A stretch of 64,000 nucleotides of DNA from Pseudomonas sp. B21-015. GTDB lineage: Bacteria > Pseudomonadota > Gammaproteobacteria > Pseudomonadales > Pseudomonadaceae. The DNA lies in contig NZ_CP087196.1 in NCBI RefSeq assembly GCF_024749285.1, positions 2,356,001-2,420,000 on the forward strand, given 5' to 3'. This document shows positions 29,360 to 41,498 of the stretch, one piece after another; position 1 is the first letter of the stretch, and each line of letters starts with the position of its first letter. The position numbers and the translations under genes were made by a program. The notes under the pieces were generated by a model. That model made no database searches, was not told the DNA's origin, and saw only the letters and a program-made list of their open reading frames with translations.

Positions 29360-31102
29360 ATGTTCGACAAAAACAATAAGCTGCGACATAGCATTTCATT
29401 GGCAGCCATGCTGGCACTCAGCGGTTTGAGCGCATCGGCCTGGGCTGATGCCTACGAAGACGCTGCGAAAAAGTGGATCGGCGGCGAATTCAAACCGTCC
29501 ACCTTGACGGCCGATCAGCAACTCGCGGAATTGAAATGGTTCATCAAGGCGGCCGAGCCGTTTCGCGGGATGGACATCAAGGTTGTCTCGGAAACCCTGA
29601 CCACCCATGAATACGAGTCCAAGGTGCTGGCCAAGGCCTTCACCGAGATCACCGGGATCAAAGTCACCCACGACCTGCTGCAAGAAGGCGATGTGGTGGA
29701 AAAACTGCAGACCGTGATGCAGTCGGACAAGAGCATCTATGACGGCTGGGTCAACGACTCGGACCTGATCGGTACGCATTTCCGTTACGGCAAGACCGAA
29801 GCCATTACCGACCTGATGGCTAATGAAGGTAAAAACTTCACCTCGCCAACCCTCGACATCAAGGACTTCATCGGCACCTCCTTCACCACCGCGCCCGATG
29901 GCAAGCTCTATCAATTGCCTGATCAACAGTTCGCCAACCTCTACTGGTTCCGCGCCGACTGGTTCGAGCGCCCGGAGCTGAAAGCCAAGTTCAAGGAAAA
30001 GTATGGCTATGAACTGGGCGTGCCGGTGAACTGGTCTGCCTATGAAGACATCGCCAAATTCTTCAGCGAAGACGTCAAGGAAATCGACGGCAAGCGGGTC
30101 TACGGGCACATGGACTATGGCAAGAAAGACCCGTCTCTGGGCTGGCGCTTTACCGATGCCTGGTTCTCCATGGCCGGCGGCGGTGACAAGGGCTTGCCCA
30201 ACGGTTTGCCGGTGGATGAGTGGGGCATTCGTGTCGAAGACTGCCATCCGGTCGGCTCCAGCGTGACCCGCGGAGGCGATACCAACGGCCCGGCAGCGGT
30301 TTTTGCCACCACCAAATACGTCGACTGGCTGAAGAAGTACGCGCCACCGGAAGCGGCGGGCATGACCTTCTCCGAATCTGGCCCGGTGCCGTCCCAAGGC
30401 AACATCGCCCAGCAAATTTTCTGGTACACCGCGTTCACCGCCGACATGACCAAACCGGGCCTGCCGGTGGTGAACGCCGACGGTACGCCGAAGTGGCGCA
30501 TGGCGCCGTCGCCGAGAGGGCCGTACTGGGAAGAGGGGATGAAGCTGGGGTATCAGGACGTGGGTTCCTGGACTTTCATGAAATCCACACCTGAGAAACA
30601 GAAGCTCGCAGCCTGGCTGTACGCGCAGTTCGTGACCTCGAAAACCGTGTCGCTGAAGAAAACCATCGTCGGCCTGACGCCGATCCGCGAGTCGGACATC
30701 AACTCTCAAGCCATGACCGACCTGGCGCCGAAGCTGGGTGGCCTGGTCGAGTTCTATCGCAGCCCGGCGCGGGTGCAATGGACACCGACCGGCACCAACG
30801 TGCCGGACTATCCGCGTCTGGCGCAGTTGTGGTGGAGCCACATCGCTGAAGCCGCCAGCGGCGAGAAAACCCCGCAACAAGCGCTCGATGGTCTGGCCAA
30901 GGATCAGGACGCGATCATGACCCGTCTGGAACGCTCCAAGGCCCAGGCCACTTGCGCGCCGAAAATGAACCCGGAGCGCGACGCGCAATACTGGTTCGAC
31001 CAACCGGGCGCACCGAAGCCGAAACTGGCCAACGAGAAGCCCAAGGGTGAAACCGTGAGCTACAACGAACTGCTGAAATCGTGGGCGGATGCGCGTAAGT
31101 AA
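29360..31102 (+). CDS. Large periplasmic substrate-binding protein (GlpV-like)
   Basis: A 580-residue extracellular solute-binding protein. Residues 1-30 are a signal peptide ending SASAWA. AGGAGG eight bases before ATG 29360 fixes the start; the longer frame from 29045 only shadows the DUF2160 gene. At 580 residues it is longer than ordinary sugar receptors (about 400-430), as is GlpV. The stretch SMAGGGDKGLPNGLPVDEWGI and the many Trp/Tyr residues suit a polyol ligand. Glycerol is the best guess from operon architecture. Confidence 0.85.
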   Translation: MFDKNNKLRHSISLAAMLALSGLSASAWADAYEDAAKKWIGGEFKPSTLTADQQLAELKWFIKAAEPFRGMDIKVVSETLTTHEYESKVLAKAFTEITGIKVTHDLLQEGDVVEKLQTVMQSDKSIYDGWVNDSDLIGTHFRYGKTEAITDLMANEGKNFTSPTLDIKDFIGTSFTTAPDGKLYQLPDQQFANLYWFRADWFERPELKAKFKEKYGYELGVPVNWSAYEDIAKFFSEDVKEIDGKRVYGHMDYGKKDPSLGWRFTDAWFSMAGGGDKGLPNGLPVDEWGIRVEDCHPVGSSVTRGGDTNGPAAVFATTKYVDWLKKYAPPEAAGMTFSESGPVPSQGNIAQQIFWYTAFTADMTKPGLPVVNADGTPKWRMAPSPRGPYWEEGMKLGYQDVGSWTFMKSTPEKQKLAAWLYAQFVTSKTVSLKKTIVGLTPIRESDINSQAMTDLAPKLGGLVEFYRSPARVQWTPTGTNVPDYPRLAQLWWSHIAEAASGEKTPQQALDGLAKDQDAIMTRLERSKAQATCAPKMNPERDAQYWFDQPGAPKPKLANEKPKGETVSYNELLKSWADARK

Positions 31103-31123
31103 AAGCTGAACCGTGAAAGGCGA

Positions 31124-31150
31124 ACGGCACCGCGAGGTGCCGTTTTCTTT
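31124..31150 (+). terminator. Intrinsic terminator of the importer operon
   Basis: ACGGCACC and GGTGCCGT flank a four-base loop (GCGA), followed by TTTCTTT, 22 bases after the binding-protein stop. Confidence 0.85.
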
Positions 31151-31183
31151 GGTGTTTTTTTGCCGCCAATCGCGAGCAGGCTC

Positions 31184-31377
31184 GCTCCCACAAGGGGCTC
31201 GGTTGTTCGCAATATATGTGAACACCAGTGAAACCTGTGGGAGCGAGCCTGCTCGCGATGGCGGACTGACATTCAAAACAATGTCGACTGACCCGACGCC
31301 TTCGCGGGCAAGCCACGCTCCCACAAGGGGCTCGGTTGTTCGCAAGGTTTGTGAACACCGGTGAAACCTGTGGGAGC
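31184..31377. repeat. Tandem duplication of an REP-containing segment
   Basis: A segment of about 60 bases starting GCTCCCACAAGGGGCTCGGT occurs at 31184-31244 and again at 31317-31377, 133 bases apart, with only a few differences. Each copy is bracketed by REP arms (CGCGAGCAGGCTCGCTCCC, CGCGGGCAAGC). The rest of 31103-31432 has no gene. Confidence 0.7.
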
Positions 31378-31432
31378 TGGGCTTGCCCGCGAAGAGGCCG
31401 GCCCTGACGGTGCAGATCTGAAGCCTGACACC

Positions 31433-32842
31433 TCAGCGCGCCACCCCTTCAACCGCAGGAAACCCCAACCTGAACACCGTCATCGTACCCGGCAAGCTCT
31501 TCACCTCAGCCACCCCCTGATGCAGGCTCATGATCGAGCGCACGATGGCCAGGCCCAGTCCGGTGCTGCCTTGCGAGCGGGACCGGCTGCTGTCGACCCG
31601 GTAAAAGCGGTCGAACAGGTGCGGCAGATGCTGCGCTTCGATCCCCATGCCGGGGTTGCTGAGCAGCAGCGAGACCTGTGTCGCCCCTTGTTCAATCAGC
31701 AGTGAAACCGTTTGCCCGGCCGGGCAGTGGCGCAGGGCGTTGGACAGCAGGTTGGAGATCGCCCGTTGAATCATCAAGCGGTCGCCCAGCACCCGAGCGC
31801 TACCGACCACGATCAGATCGATCTGCTTATCCTGAGCCGACAGGGAAAACAGATCGGCGACTTTCAGCGCTTCATCCTCCAGTGCAATCGACTCGAAAGG
31901 CGTGAGCGCCGACGGGTGACTGACCTGGGCCAGAAACAGCATGTCCGAGACAATTCGTGCGACGCGCTCCAGCTCTTCAGTGCAGGACACCAACACGTTT
32001 TTGTATTCCTCGGCCGTGCGCTCCCGGGACAGTATCACCTGCGCCTTGCCCATCAAGTTGTTGATCGGCGTGCGCAGTTCGTGGGCCAGATCGTCGGAGA
32101 ACTGCGACAACTGCTGCACGCCGCTGTCGAGGCGGTGCAGCATGAAGTTGATGCCTTGTGCCAGTTCACTGAGTTCCTGAGGCATGTTCACCACCGACAG
32201 CCGATGGTCGAGGTCTTGCGTCGAAACCATCGCCGCCACCTTGCGAAACTCGCGCATCGGCGCCAGACCGCGCTGCACCGCCGCCCAGGCACTGAGACCG
32301 ATGAAGATCAGCAGCAACGGTAACGCAATCAATGTCGAGCGCAGATAAGCATTGAGCAGCGCCCGATCGTGGGCATTGTCCATCGATAGCAGCACCGGGA
32401 CGCTGGTGCCGTCCTTGATGCGGATCAGTCGGGAGGCAGTGAGGAATTTTGCGTCCTGAGCGTCGGTGCTGACGGAGTAGGCCAACTGATCGGTCACCGA
32501 CCGGACCGCTTTGATTTGTTGGCGCGGATCGGCCATGCCTGAGCCGGATTTGAGCAGCGGCGTGCGCCAGTTGGTCCGGTCGTAAATGGTCAGGGTGAGG
32601 TTGTCGTGCCCCATGACTTGATCGAGCAAGATATGCGGTTTCGTACTGATTTCGCCGGTATCGGTGTACAGCGACAGGCTGTGTTCAACCTGCTCCATTT
32701 TCCTTTGCAGACTGTCTCTGGATAACGCGTTCAGCTCATGGGTCAGGGCGAAATACGCGAGAATCGCCAAGAACACCACCAGCAGCGCCCCGAGAATACT
32801 GACCGTCAGACCTAGCCGCAGCGACAGGCTGGCAGGCTTCAT
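31433..32842 (-). CDS. czcS: CzcS-type heavy-metal sensor histidine kinase
   Basis: A 469-residue inner-membrane kinase of the CopS/CzcS/IrlS family. Helix 1 is at about residues 10-30 and helix 2 at about 165-190, with a periplasmic sensor between. A HAMP domain follows, then the dimerisation/phosphoacceptor box [16 protein letters not shown] and a catalytic ATPase domain with [10 protein letters not shown]. It starts four bases inside the end of the response regulator gene. Neighbouring czcCBA points to Zn, Cd or Co as signal. Confidence 0.9.
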   Translation of the reverse strand: MKPASLSLRLGLTVSILGALLVVFLAILAYFALTHELNALSRDSLQRKMEQVEHSLSLYTDTGEISTKPHILLDQVMGHDNLTLTIYDRTNWRTPLLKSGSGMADPRQQIKAVRSVTDQLAYSVSTDAQDAKFLTASRLIRIKDGTSVPVLLSMDNAHDRALLNAYLRSTLIALPLLLIFIGLSAWAAVQRGLAPMREFRKVAAMVSTQDLDHRLSVVNMPQELSELAQGINFMLHRLDSGVQQLSQFSDDLAHELRTPINNLMGKAQVILSRERTAEEYKNVLVSCTEELERVARIVSDMLFLAQVSHPSALTPFESIALEDEALKVADLFSLSAQDKQIDLIVVGSARVLGDRLMIQRAISNLLSNALRHCPAGQTVSLLIEQGATQVSLLLSNPGMGIEAQHLPHLFDRFYRVDSSRSRSQGSTGLGLAIVRSIMSLHQGVAEVKSLPGTMTVFRLGFPAVEGVAR

Positions 32843-33513
32843 TCCCGTGCCTCCAGCACATAGCCGACACCGCGCAGGGTATGGATCAATTTATTGTCGA
32901 ACGGGTCGTCGATTTTCGCCCGCAGACGGCGGATCGAGACTTCGACCACGTTGGTGTCGCAATCGAAGTTCATGTCCCACACCAGCGAGATGATCTGGGT
33001 GCGGGTCAGCACTTCGCCAGACTGGCGCATCAGCAGGTGCAGCAGGGCGAACTCCTTGGTGGTCAGGTCGATGCGCTGTTCGCCACGGAACGCGCGATGG
33101 CGTCCGGGATCGAGTTCCAGATCGGCGACTTTGAGCACCTGCGGCAACGGAGTGTTCTCGCTGCGACGCATCAGGGTGCGCACCCGCGCCAGCAATTCCG
33201 GAAACTCGAACGGCTTGACCAGATAATCGTCGGCACCCAGGTCGAGGCCACGGATCTTGTCCGCCAAACGACCCCGTGCAGTCAGCATCATCACCCGGGT
33301 GGAGTGGGTGCGACGCAGTTGTTCCAGCACGCCCCAGCCGTCCAGCTCCGGCAGATTGACGTCCAGTATCACCAGGTCATACACCTGCTGTCGGGCCAGG
33401 TGCAGTCCATCGGCGCCGGTGGCCGCGTGGTCAACGATATAACCACTTTCCGTCAATCCCTGATGTAAGTATTCGGCAGTTTTAAACTCGTCCTCGACGA
33501 CAAGAATTCGCAT
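32839..33513 (-). CDS. czcR: CzcR-type OmpR-family response regulator
   Basis: A 224-residue regulator. The receiver domain has the phospho-acceptor in [13 protein letters not shown] (Asp51) and the conserved Lys in DDYLVKPF. The winged helix C-terminus ends [18 protein letters not shown]. It is divergent from czcCBA, with a 480-base control region between. Likely targets carry the ATAAC-N6-GTAAT motif seen before czcC and before the ptrA-like gene. Confidence 0.9.
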   Translation of the reverse strand: MRILVVEDEFKTAEYLHQGLTESGYIVDHAATGADGLHLARQQVYDLVILDVNLPELDGWGVLEQLRRTHSTRVMMLTARGRLADKIRGLDLGADDYLVKPFEFPELLARVRTLMRRSENTPLPQVLKVADLELDPGRHRAFRGEQRIDLTTKEFALLHLLMRQSGEVLTRTQIISLVWDMNFDCDTNVVEVSIRRLRAKIDDPFDNKLIHTLRGVGYVLEARE

Positions 33514-33993
33514 GATCAGTCACCCTGTTTATTCAATGGGTATTTAATTAAGGTGGCCGGGAAAGTTGTTGTTTTTGTAGGGGCTTCCGGACGTGTTTCA
33601 GTAACAGCTAATTGTTTGATTTTCTGTTTTCCTACAGAAAGATCTCCAGCTGAAGGCGTGCAGGATAAAGTCTGTAGTGGCTACAGGGTCAACTGAAGAC
33701 CTTGGTTTTGAGCCTTTAAGCTTGCTCTCTGCGACGGCATGTCGCACCGGATGAAGCGGAAAGTTCATCTGCCTCATGGGAATTGAATTCAGACAAGTGC
33801 TGTTCGACGGATAACGATAGGGCATTTGTTTCTATGTATTGCTATATCGGATTTTGCACTTTTCATGCTAAAGCAAAACAACTTGTCGTGACCGTGGATA
33901 ACGAATTTGTAATGTTCCAGTCACCTTGTCGATAAGTTCAAAACCCTACCGTGGCGGCATCGAATTTTCTTGATTTAAAAAGGAAGTATTCAA
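33514..33993. other. czcR-czcC divergent intergenic region
   Basis: 480 bases without a supported gene; a 75-codon minus-strand frame at 33598-33825 has no ribosome-binding site or recognisable content. The DNA is AT-richer than its surroundings. It includes the candidate CzcR box and the ribosome-binding site AAGGAAG (33980-33986) of czcC. Confidence 0.6.
33898..33917 (+). promoter_or_regulatory. Candidate CzcR box upstream of czcC
   Basis: ATAAC-GAATTT-GTAAT is an imperfect inverted repeat. Its 20-base context matches that at 39939-39958 in 16 positions. Assignment to CzcR is inferred from occurrence before both units. Confidence 0.5.
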
Positions 33994-35274
33994 TTGCCCG
34001 GTTTAAGAGAACTGACGGCGCGATCACGCCTGAAAAAAACAGGAGCGGCGGTCACGGCCAGCTGCCTTTTGTTGCTGGCCGGCCCCGGTTTGGCGGCGGT
34101 TTCGTCCGGCTCGACGCTGACGCTGGATCAGGCCTTGCAAACGGCGTTTGCTGGCAACCCTGACTTGGCTGCCGCCCAGTGGGAAATCGGTATTGCCCAA
34201 GGGGATCGGCAGCAAGCCGGTTTGATCCCCAACCCCGAACTGTCGTGGGAGGCCGAAGACACCCGGCGCGATTCGCGAACCACAACGGTGCTGATCAGCC
34301 AGCCAATTGAGCTGGGCGGCAAGCGCGGCGCACGTATCGGCGTCGCGAGCCGCGCGCAGGATGCGGCCGGGATCGAACTGGAGCGCAAGCGCAACGCTCT
34401 GCGCGCCGATGTGATTCAAGCGTTCTCCAGTGCACAGACCGCGCAGCAGCGGTTGCAGTTGTCGCGTCAGTCGCTGCAACTGGCCGAGCACGGTTTGCGG
34501 GTGGCGCAGGGGCGTATCGAGGCGGGCAAATTGTCGCCGGTCGAAGGCACGCGGGCGCAGGTGCAATTGTCGCAAGTGCGTCTGGAACTGAGCCGCGCCG
34601 AGCGCGACCAGGCCAATGCCTACCAGCAACTGGCGCAGGTCATGGGCGCCCCGTTGCCGATGTCGGTCAATGTGCAGACGGCCGTGCAAGGCATGTCCAG
34701 CGTGCCGCCAGCGACCCGGTTGCTTGAGCGTCTGAATGAGACCGCCGAGTTGCGACTGGCCAAATTGCAGATCGATCAGCGCGAAGCCTCATTGGGTCTG
34801 GAAAAGGCCCAGCGGATTCCCGATCTGACCGTGAGTGTCGGCAGTCAGTACAACGAACTGGAGCGCGAGCGGGTGAACGTGGTCGGGTTGTCGATGCCGA
34901 TTCCGCTGTTCAACCGCAATCAGGGCAACGTGCTGGCGGCAGCGCGGCGCGCCGATCAGGCGCGGGATCTGCGCAACGCCACCGAGCTGCGTTTGCGCAC
35001 GGACATCCAGACCACCCTTGAGCAGTGGCAGACCGCCAACGGCGAAGTCAACGCGTTCAACCAGACGATTCTGCCCGCCGCGCAGAGTGCGGTCGACACT
35101 GCCACGCGCGGTTTCGAAATGGGTAAGTTCGGCTTCCTCGATGTGCTCGACGCCCAGCGCACCCTGATCAGCGCCCGCACGCAGTACATCCAGGCCGTTG
35201 CTGAAGCAACGGACGCGCGGGTGCGCATTGAACGCATTTTTGGCGATCTCGGTGCGTTTGCAGTCAGCCCCTGA
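33994..35274 (+). CDS. czcC: CzcC, outer-membrane factor of heavy-metal RND efflux
   Basis: A 426-residue TolC-like channel protein. A signal peptide occupies about residues 14-35 (GAAVTASCLLLLAGPGLAA). Two efflux domains follow, with coiled-coil helices (for example GFEMGKFGFLDVLDAQRTLI). The TTG start has AAGGAAG eight bases upstream. It forms the outer-membrane exit for CzcBA, 49 bases before czcB. Confidence 0.9.
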   Translation: MPGLRELTARSRLKKTGAAVTASCLLLLAGPGLAAVSSGSTLTLDQALQTAFAGNPDLAAAQWEIGIAQGDRQQAGLIPNPELSWEAEDTRRDSRTTTVLISQPIELGGKRGARIGVASRAQDAAGIELERKRNALRADVIQAFSSAQTAQQRLQLSRQSLQLAEHGLRVAQGRIEAGKLSPVEGTRAQVQLSQVRLELSRAERDQANAYQQLAQVMGAPLPMSVNVQTAVQGMSSVPPATRLLERLNETAELRLAKLQIDQREASLGLEKAQRIPDLTVSVGSQYNELERERVNVVGLSMPIPLFNRNQGNVLAAARRADQARDLRNATELRLRTDIQTTLEQWQTANGEVNAFNQTILPAAQSAVDTATRGFEMGKFGFLDVLDAQRTLISARTQYIQAVAEATDARVRIERIFGDLGAFAVSP

Positions 35275-35323
35275 ATTTCATCTTTTAGATCACTGCGCGA
35301 TGGCCTGACGCAGAGGAGTTTCC

Positions 35324-36529
35324 ATGGATAAAAAACTGATCGTTGTCGCGGTGGCGACGTTGGCACTGGGCATGGGTATCGGTTCGACGTGGACGGGCAA
35401 CTCACCCATTGACGTCCACGCCGATGAAGCGGCGGAGCATGCCGATCATGCCGAAGAGGGCGCCGCAGCCGACGGTGAGCACGCCGAAGGTGAGGGCGAA
35501 GAGGGACACCTGACACTGAGCGTCGAGCAAATCGCCTCGGCAGGCATTCAACTGGCCGAAGCGCGGTCGCAAAGCATCAGCCTCGGCCTGCCGTTCCCCG
35601 GCGAAGTGCGTTTTGACGAAGACCGCACCGCCCACGTCGTGCCGCGAGTGCCCGGGGTGGTCGAGTCGGTATCGGCCAATCTCGGGCAGACGGTGAAGAA
35701 GGGCCAATTGCTGGCGGTGATTGCCAGTCAGCAGATTTCTGATCAGCGCAGCGAGCAGGCTGCCGCGCTACGGCGTCTGGCATTGGCGCGCACCACGTAT
35801 GAGCGCGAGAAGCAGTTATGGCAGGACAAGATTTCCGCCGAACAGGATTTCCTCCAGGCCCGACAGGCGTTGGAAGAAGCCGAAATCGCCCTGAACAATG
35901 CCCGGCAAAAAATCAGCGTACTCAGCGGCAGCATGGTCGCCAGCGGCGGCAATCGTTATGAGCTGCGCGCACCGTTCGACGGCGTGGTGGTGGAAAAACA
36001 CCTGACGCCGGGGGAAGTGGTCGACGAAGCCACGAGTGCTTTCACGCTCTCGGATCTGTCCCGGGTCTGGGTGACTTTCGGCGTTTCGCCCAAGGATCTG
36101 ACCAAGGTGCAGGTGGGTAAACCGGTCACCGTCAGCGCCCCGGAACTAAATGCCGAAGTCGCCGGCACCGTGGCCTACGTCGGCAGTTTGCTCGGTGAAC
36201 AGACGCGCACCGCCACCGTTCGCGTCACCCTGGAAAACCCGCAAGGCTCGTGGCGCCCCGGACTGTTCGTCACCGCGCTGGTGGCGACCGACAGCCGCCA
36301 GGCCAAAGTCGCCGTGCCCGAAGCCGCCATCCAGACCGTCGAGGACAAACCCACGGTGTTCGTGCGCACCGACGACGGCTTCAAGGCGCAAGCGGTGGAG
36401 CTGGGCAGTCGCGCGGCCGGTCAGGTGGAAGTCACTCAGGGCCTGGAACCCGGCGCACAAGTCGCCGCGGCCGGCAGCTTCGTTCTCAAATCGGAACTGG
36501 GTAAAGCTTCGGCTGAACACTCTCATTAA
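35324..36529 (+). CDS. czcB: CzcB, periplasmic adaptor with His/Glu-rich N-terminus
   Basis: A 401-residue membrane-fusion protein. After an N-terminal membrane anchor or signal (residues about 5-25), residues 28-62 contain six histidines and many acidic residues (DEAAEHADHAEEGAA, GEHAEGEGEEGH), a likely zinc-binding arm. Lipoyl, coiled-coil and beta-barrel domains follow. AGGAG precedes the ATG. It joins CzcA to CzcC and may hand metal to the pump. Confidence 0.9.
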   Translation: MDKKLIVVAVATLALGMGIGSTWTGNSPIDVHADEAAEHADHAEEGAAADGEHAEGEGEEGHLTLSVEQIASAGIQLAEARSQSISLGLPFPGEVRFDEDRTAHVVPRVPGVVESVSANLGQTVKKGQLLAVIASQQISDQRSEQAAALRRLALARTTYEREKQLWQDKISAEQDFLQARQALEEAEIALNNARQKISVLSGSMVASGGNRYELRAPFDGVVVEKHLTPGEVVDEATSAFTLSDLSRVWVTFGVSPKDLTKVQVGKPVTVSAPELNAEVAGTVAYVGSLLGEQTRTATVRVTLENPQGSWRPGLFVTALVATDSRQAKVAVPEAAIQTVEDKPTVFVRTDDGFKAQAVELGSRAAGQVEVTQGLEPGAQVAAAGSFVLKSELGKASAEHSH

Positions 36530-36555
36530 AGACGCTCACTGAAGCCGCTCACTGA

Positions 36556-39747
<3,192 letters not shown>

Positions 39748-39769
39748 ACCAACGCTGTGAATACAGCCT

Positions 39770-39877
39770 CTGTGGCGAGGGAGCTTGCTCCCGCTGGACT
39801 GCGCAGCAGGCCCCGCTTTTCAGATGAAGAGCAAGGGCCGCCTCGCGCCCCAGCGGGAGCAAGCTCCCTCGCCACAG
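39770..39877. repeat. Inverted repeat of the GGCGAGGGAGCTTGCTCCC family
   Basis: Arms of 28 bases (CTGTGGCGAGGGAGCTTGCT and inverse) flank a 52-base middle after czcA. This is a different sequence class from the GGGAGCGGGC REP pairs in the same window. Confidence 0.75.
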
Positions 39878-39938
39878 GTATTTCTCCGTCTGCAGATTTT
39901 CTGAGTGATCAATACTCTCCGATGACTGCCCCTCCCAC

Positions 39939-39958
39939 ATAACGGATATGTAATTTGC
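39939..39958 (+). promoter_or_regulatory. Candidate CzcR box upstream of ptrA-like gene
   Basis: ATAAC-GGATAT-GTAAT, 69 bases before the start of the small gene, is the second copy of the motif found before czcC. Confidence 0.5.
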
Positions 39959-40026
39959 GCGCCACCGTCACGAAAGGTTCGGATTGTTACCTTGATCCCG
40001 TTAGTTAATTAAACGAGGAATCAAAC

Positions 40027-40227
40027 ATGAAACTTGCACAACTGAGTGCCTTTGCAGTGGCGTTGGTGATGTCTTCTCTGGTCATGGCAGAGGGCGGCGG
40101 CGACAGAACTTTCGAGAAAATGATGGCGGCCAATGACCGCTCGGTGGAGCTGTTTGCTGCCAAGGAACAGGCACGTGATCCCGTCGTCGTGAATGAAAAG
40201 AAAAACGACAAGAACCAAGACTTGTAA
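40027..40227 (+). CDS. PtrA-like small secreted protein
   Basis: A 66-residue protein with a signal peptide (residues 1-20, ending VMA). The mature part opens EGGGDRTFEKMMAAN, the N-terminal signature of Pseudomonas PtrA, a metal-induced small protein. The rest is charged (KNDKNQD). An ACGAGGA ribosome-binding site precedes the ATG. It follows czcCBA on the same strand and shares a promoter motif with czcC, so metal induction is likely. Its role in the periplasm is not known from sequence. Confidence 0.8.
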   Translation: MKLAQLSAFAVALVMSSLVMAEGGGDRTFEKMMAANDRSVELFAAKEQARDPVVVNEKKNDKNQDL

Positions 40228-40245
40228 GCGCGTCGCACTTGAACG

Positions 40246-40282
40246 AGCCCGTCATCGATTGCCGATGCTGGGCTTTTTTTTG
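40246..40282 (+). terminator. Intrinsic terminator after ptrA-like gene
   Basis: AGCCCgtCATCG and CGATGctGGGCT flank a short loop, followed by eight T. It lies between the two PtrA-like genes, so readthrough or a separate promoter is needed for the second. Confidence 0.85.
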
Positions 40283-40306
40283 AGCCCGGATTTGTAGGTA
40301 TTGGAT

Positions 40307-40639
40307 ATGAAAGTTGTTAAGTGGATGGCGTTCGTCGGCGTGATGGCGATGTCGTTGAATGCGCTGGCAGAAGGCGGCGGTGACAGGACGTTTGAGAGGG
40401 CGTTCAGTGCCAACGCCAAAGCCATGGAGCAGTACGCTGCCAGCCAGGGTAAACCTGCGCCGATGGTGAAAGACTACGCATACGGAATGAAGCTGGACGT
40501 GGTCAAAGTGGTGAGCGTTGTGCGGCCGCAAGATGCTTGCACCGCAGTACCCACCGCCATGACCTACGAAGATTCTCAGGGCCAACTCAACACCATCAAA
40601 TACACAGTGGCAGGCGATTGCCGCAAACGCGGCGGCTAA
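40307..40639 (+). CDS. PtrA N-terminal / DUF2790 fusion, secreted
   Basis: A 110-residue protein. The signal peptide covers about residues 1-21 (ending ALA). The mature start EGGGDRTFERAFSANAKAME repeats the PtrA-like motif of the preceding gene. The C-terminal half (YAYGMKLDVVKVVSVVRPQD...CTAVPTAMTYEDSQGQLNTI) is the DUF2790 type, with two cysteines that could pair. ATG 40307 is preferred to an in-frame TTG at 40301. It is probably a duplicated, extended relative of the 66-residue neighbour. Confidence 0.78.
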   Translation: MKVVKWMAFVGVMAMSLNALAEGGGDRTFERAFSANAKAMEQYAASQGKPAPMVKDYAYGMKLDVVKVVSVVRPQDACTAVPTAMTYEDSQGQLNTIKYTVAGDCRKRGG

Positions 40640-40686
40640 CACCGATTCCCTCTCTGCAAATGCGGCAACTGATGTCGCATCCCCCC

Positions 40687-40771
40687 TGTAGGAACTGCCG
40701 AAGGCTGCGATCTTTTGATCTTGATCTTGAAAAGCAAAATCAAAAGATCGCAGCCTTCGGCAGCTCCTACA
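40687..40771. repeat. Inverted repeat with 33-base arms (GCCGAAGGCTGCGATC family)
   Basis: TGTAGGAACTGCCGAAGGCT...GATCTTTTGAT and its inverse differ by only one base and flank a 19-base middle. This is a common repeat class in Pseudomonas and could end transcription of the DUF2790 gene. Confidence 0.8.
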
Positions 40772-40839
40772 CAGTGTGTATTTCAATTCGGGATGTTTAA
40801 CGGATATGGCGCAAGTGCAGAAGCTTCCCACAATGTTTT

Positions 40840-41117
40840 CAGGTTGTCCGTCGGACGTCCGGTCCCTAGCCTGTGTTCGTCGCTGCCAATTCAGCGACCG
40901 GGCCTGGAAACCCCGATCAGTAACAGTGGCGCCAACACGCCTTTCATAACGTATCCTTGCGCACCTTGAATGTGTGCACTCCGTTATGGCGGCTGTGCGT
41001 GGGAGACCTTCGGGTCGACCGGGTCGCCGCTGCCCGGGTTTCCAACCTGCGTACAGCTGCCACCTCTTCGTCCGGAAACAGAATGGGGCAGCTCCAACTT
41101 TTCAGTGGAGTTTCACC
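40840..41117 (+). ncRNA. Structured 5' leader of the DUF6124 gene (putative cis-regulatory RNA)
   Basis: This stretch has no credible ORF but dense complementarity. GTCGCTG/CAGCGAC (40879-40885/40892-40898) is a perfect hairpin. TGGCGGCTGT/ACAGCTGCCA (40987-40996/41053-41062) is a 10-bp helix with one G-U that encloses GACC-UUCG-GGUC (41005-41016) and CCGGG/CCCGG (41019-41023/41033-41037), giving a three-way junction. AGCTCCA/TGGAGTT (41090-41096/41106-41112) pairs the ribosome-binding site. I recall closely similar leaders before DUF6124/DUF3077 genes in other pseudomonads, but did not search. Confidence 0.55.
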
Positions 41118-41498
41118 ATGAAAAAGCCAACACCCAACCCTCCCGAAGCAGACGCCGTTTCGGACGCCGACTCAACGTCTCCCTACACCACCATCAACTC
41201 CAAAAAACTCGACGAAGCTGCCGAACGTGCGCTCGATTACTACCTGAACCCTACCGCCCACGTCATGGCCACGCCCTACACCCCCAACCAGATGTATTTC
41301 GCCAATCCCAAAGCCGACACCGAATCCCTGCTGGCTAATGCCAGCGAGTCATTGTCCTCGGCCACGGTCATGCTCGGTGACTTCGCCGCGCTGCTGGAAG
41401 GCACCCACCGCAAGACTTTGCTGGGCATTGCTCAAGTGGTGATGTTGGGAGAGCTGGCGGTGAATCAGGCGTTGGATAACGTTGAGGTGACTGCCTAG
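41118..41498 (+). CDS. DUF6124-family protein
   Basis: A 126-residue soluble protein of unknown function found mainly in Pseudomonas. A polar N-terminus (MKKPTPNPPEADAVSDADST) precedes YTTINSKKLDEAAERALDYYLNP and a helical C-terminal half (ADTESLLANASESLSSATVMLGDFAALLEGTHRKTLLGIAQVVMLGELAVNQALD). There is no signal peptide or membrane segment. ATG 41118 has TGGAG seven bases upstream; the frame continues upstream to 40974 but that part is the structured leader. No function can be assigned. Confidence 0.75.
   Translation: MKKPTPNPPEADAVSDADSTSPYTTINSKKLDEAAERALDYYLNPTAHVMATPYTPNQMYFANPKADTESLLANASESLSSATVMLGDFAALLEGTHRKTLLGIAQVVMLGELAVNQALDNVEVTA

Noticed and set aside
31184..31377. Possible CRISPR array
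   Set aside because: Only two long, non-identical repeat units with REP arms; no regular short repeats or spacers, and no cas genes.
33598..33825. 75-codon minus-strand ORF in the czc divergent region
   Set aside because: No ribosome-binding site, no recognisable content, and it lies in regulatory DNA.
40974..41117. N-terminal extension of the DUF6124 ORF
   Set aside because: The peptide is Arg/Gly/Pro-rich and the DNA is explained better by RNA pairing; the ribosome-binding site is just before 41118.
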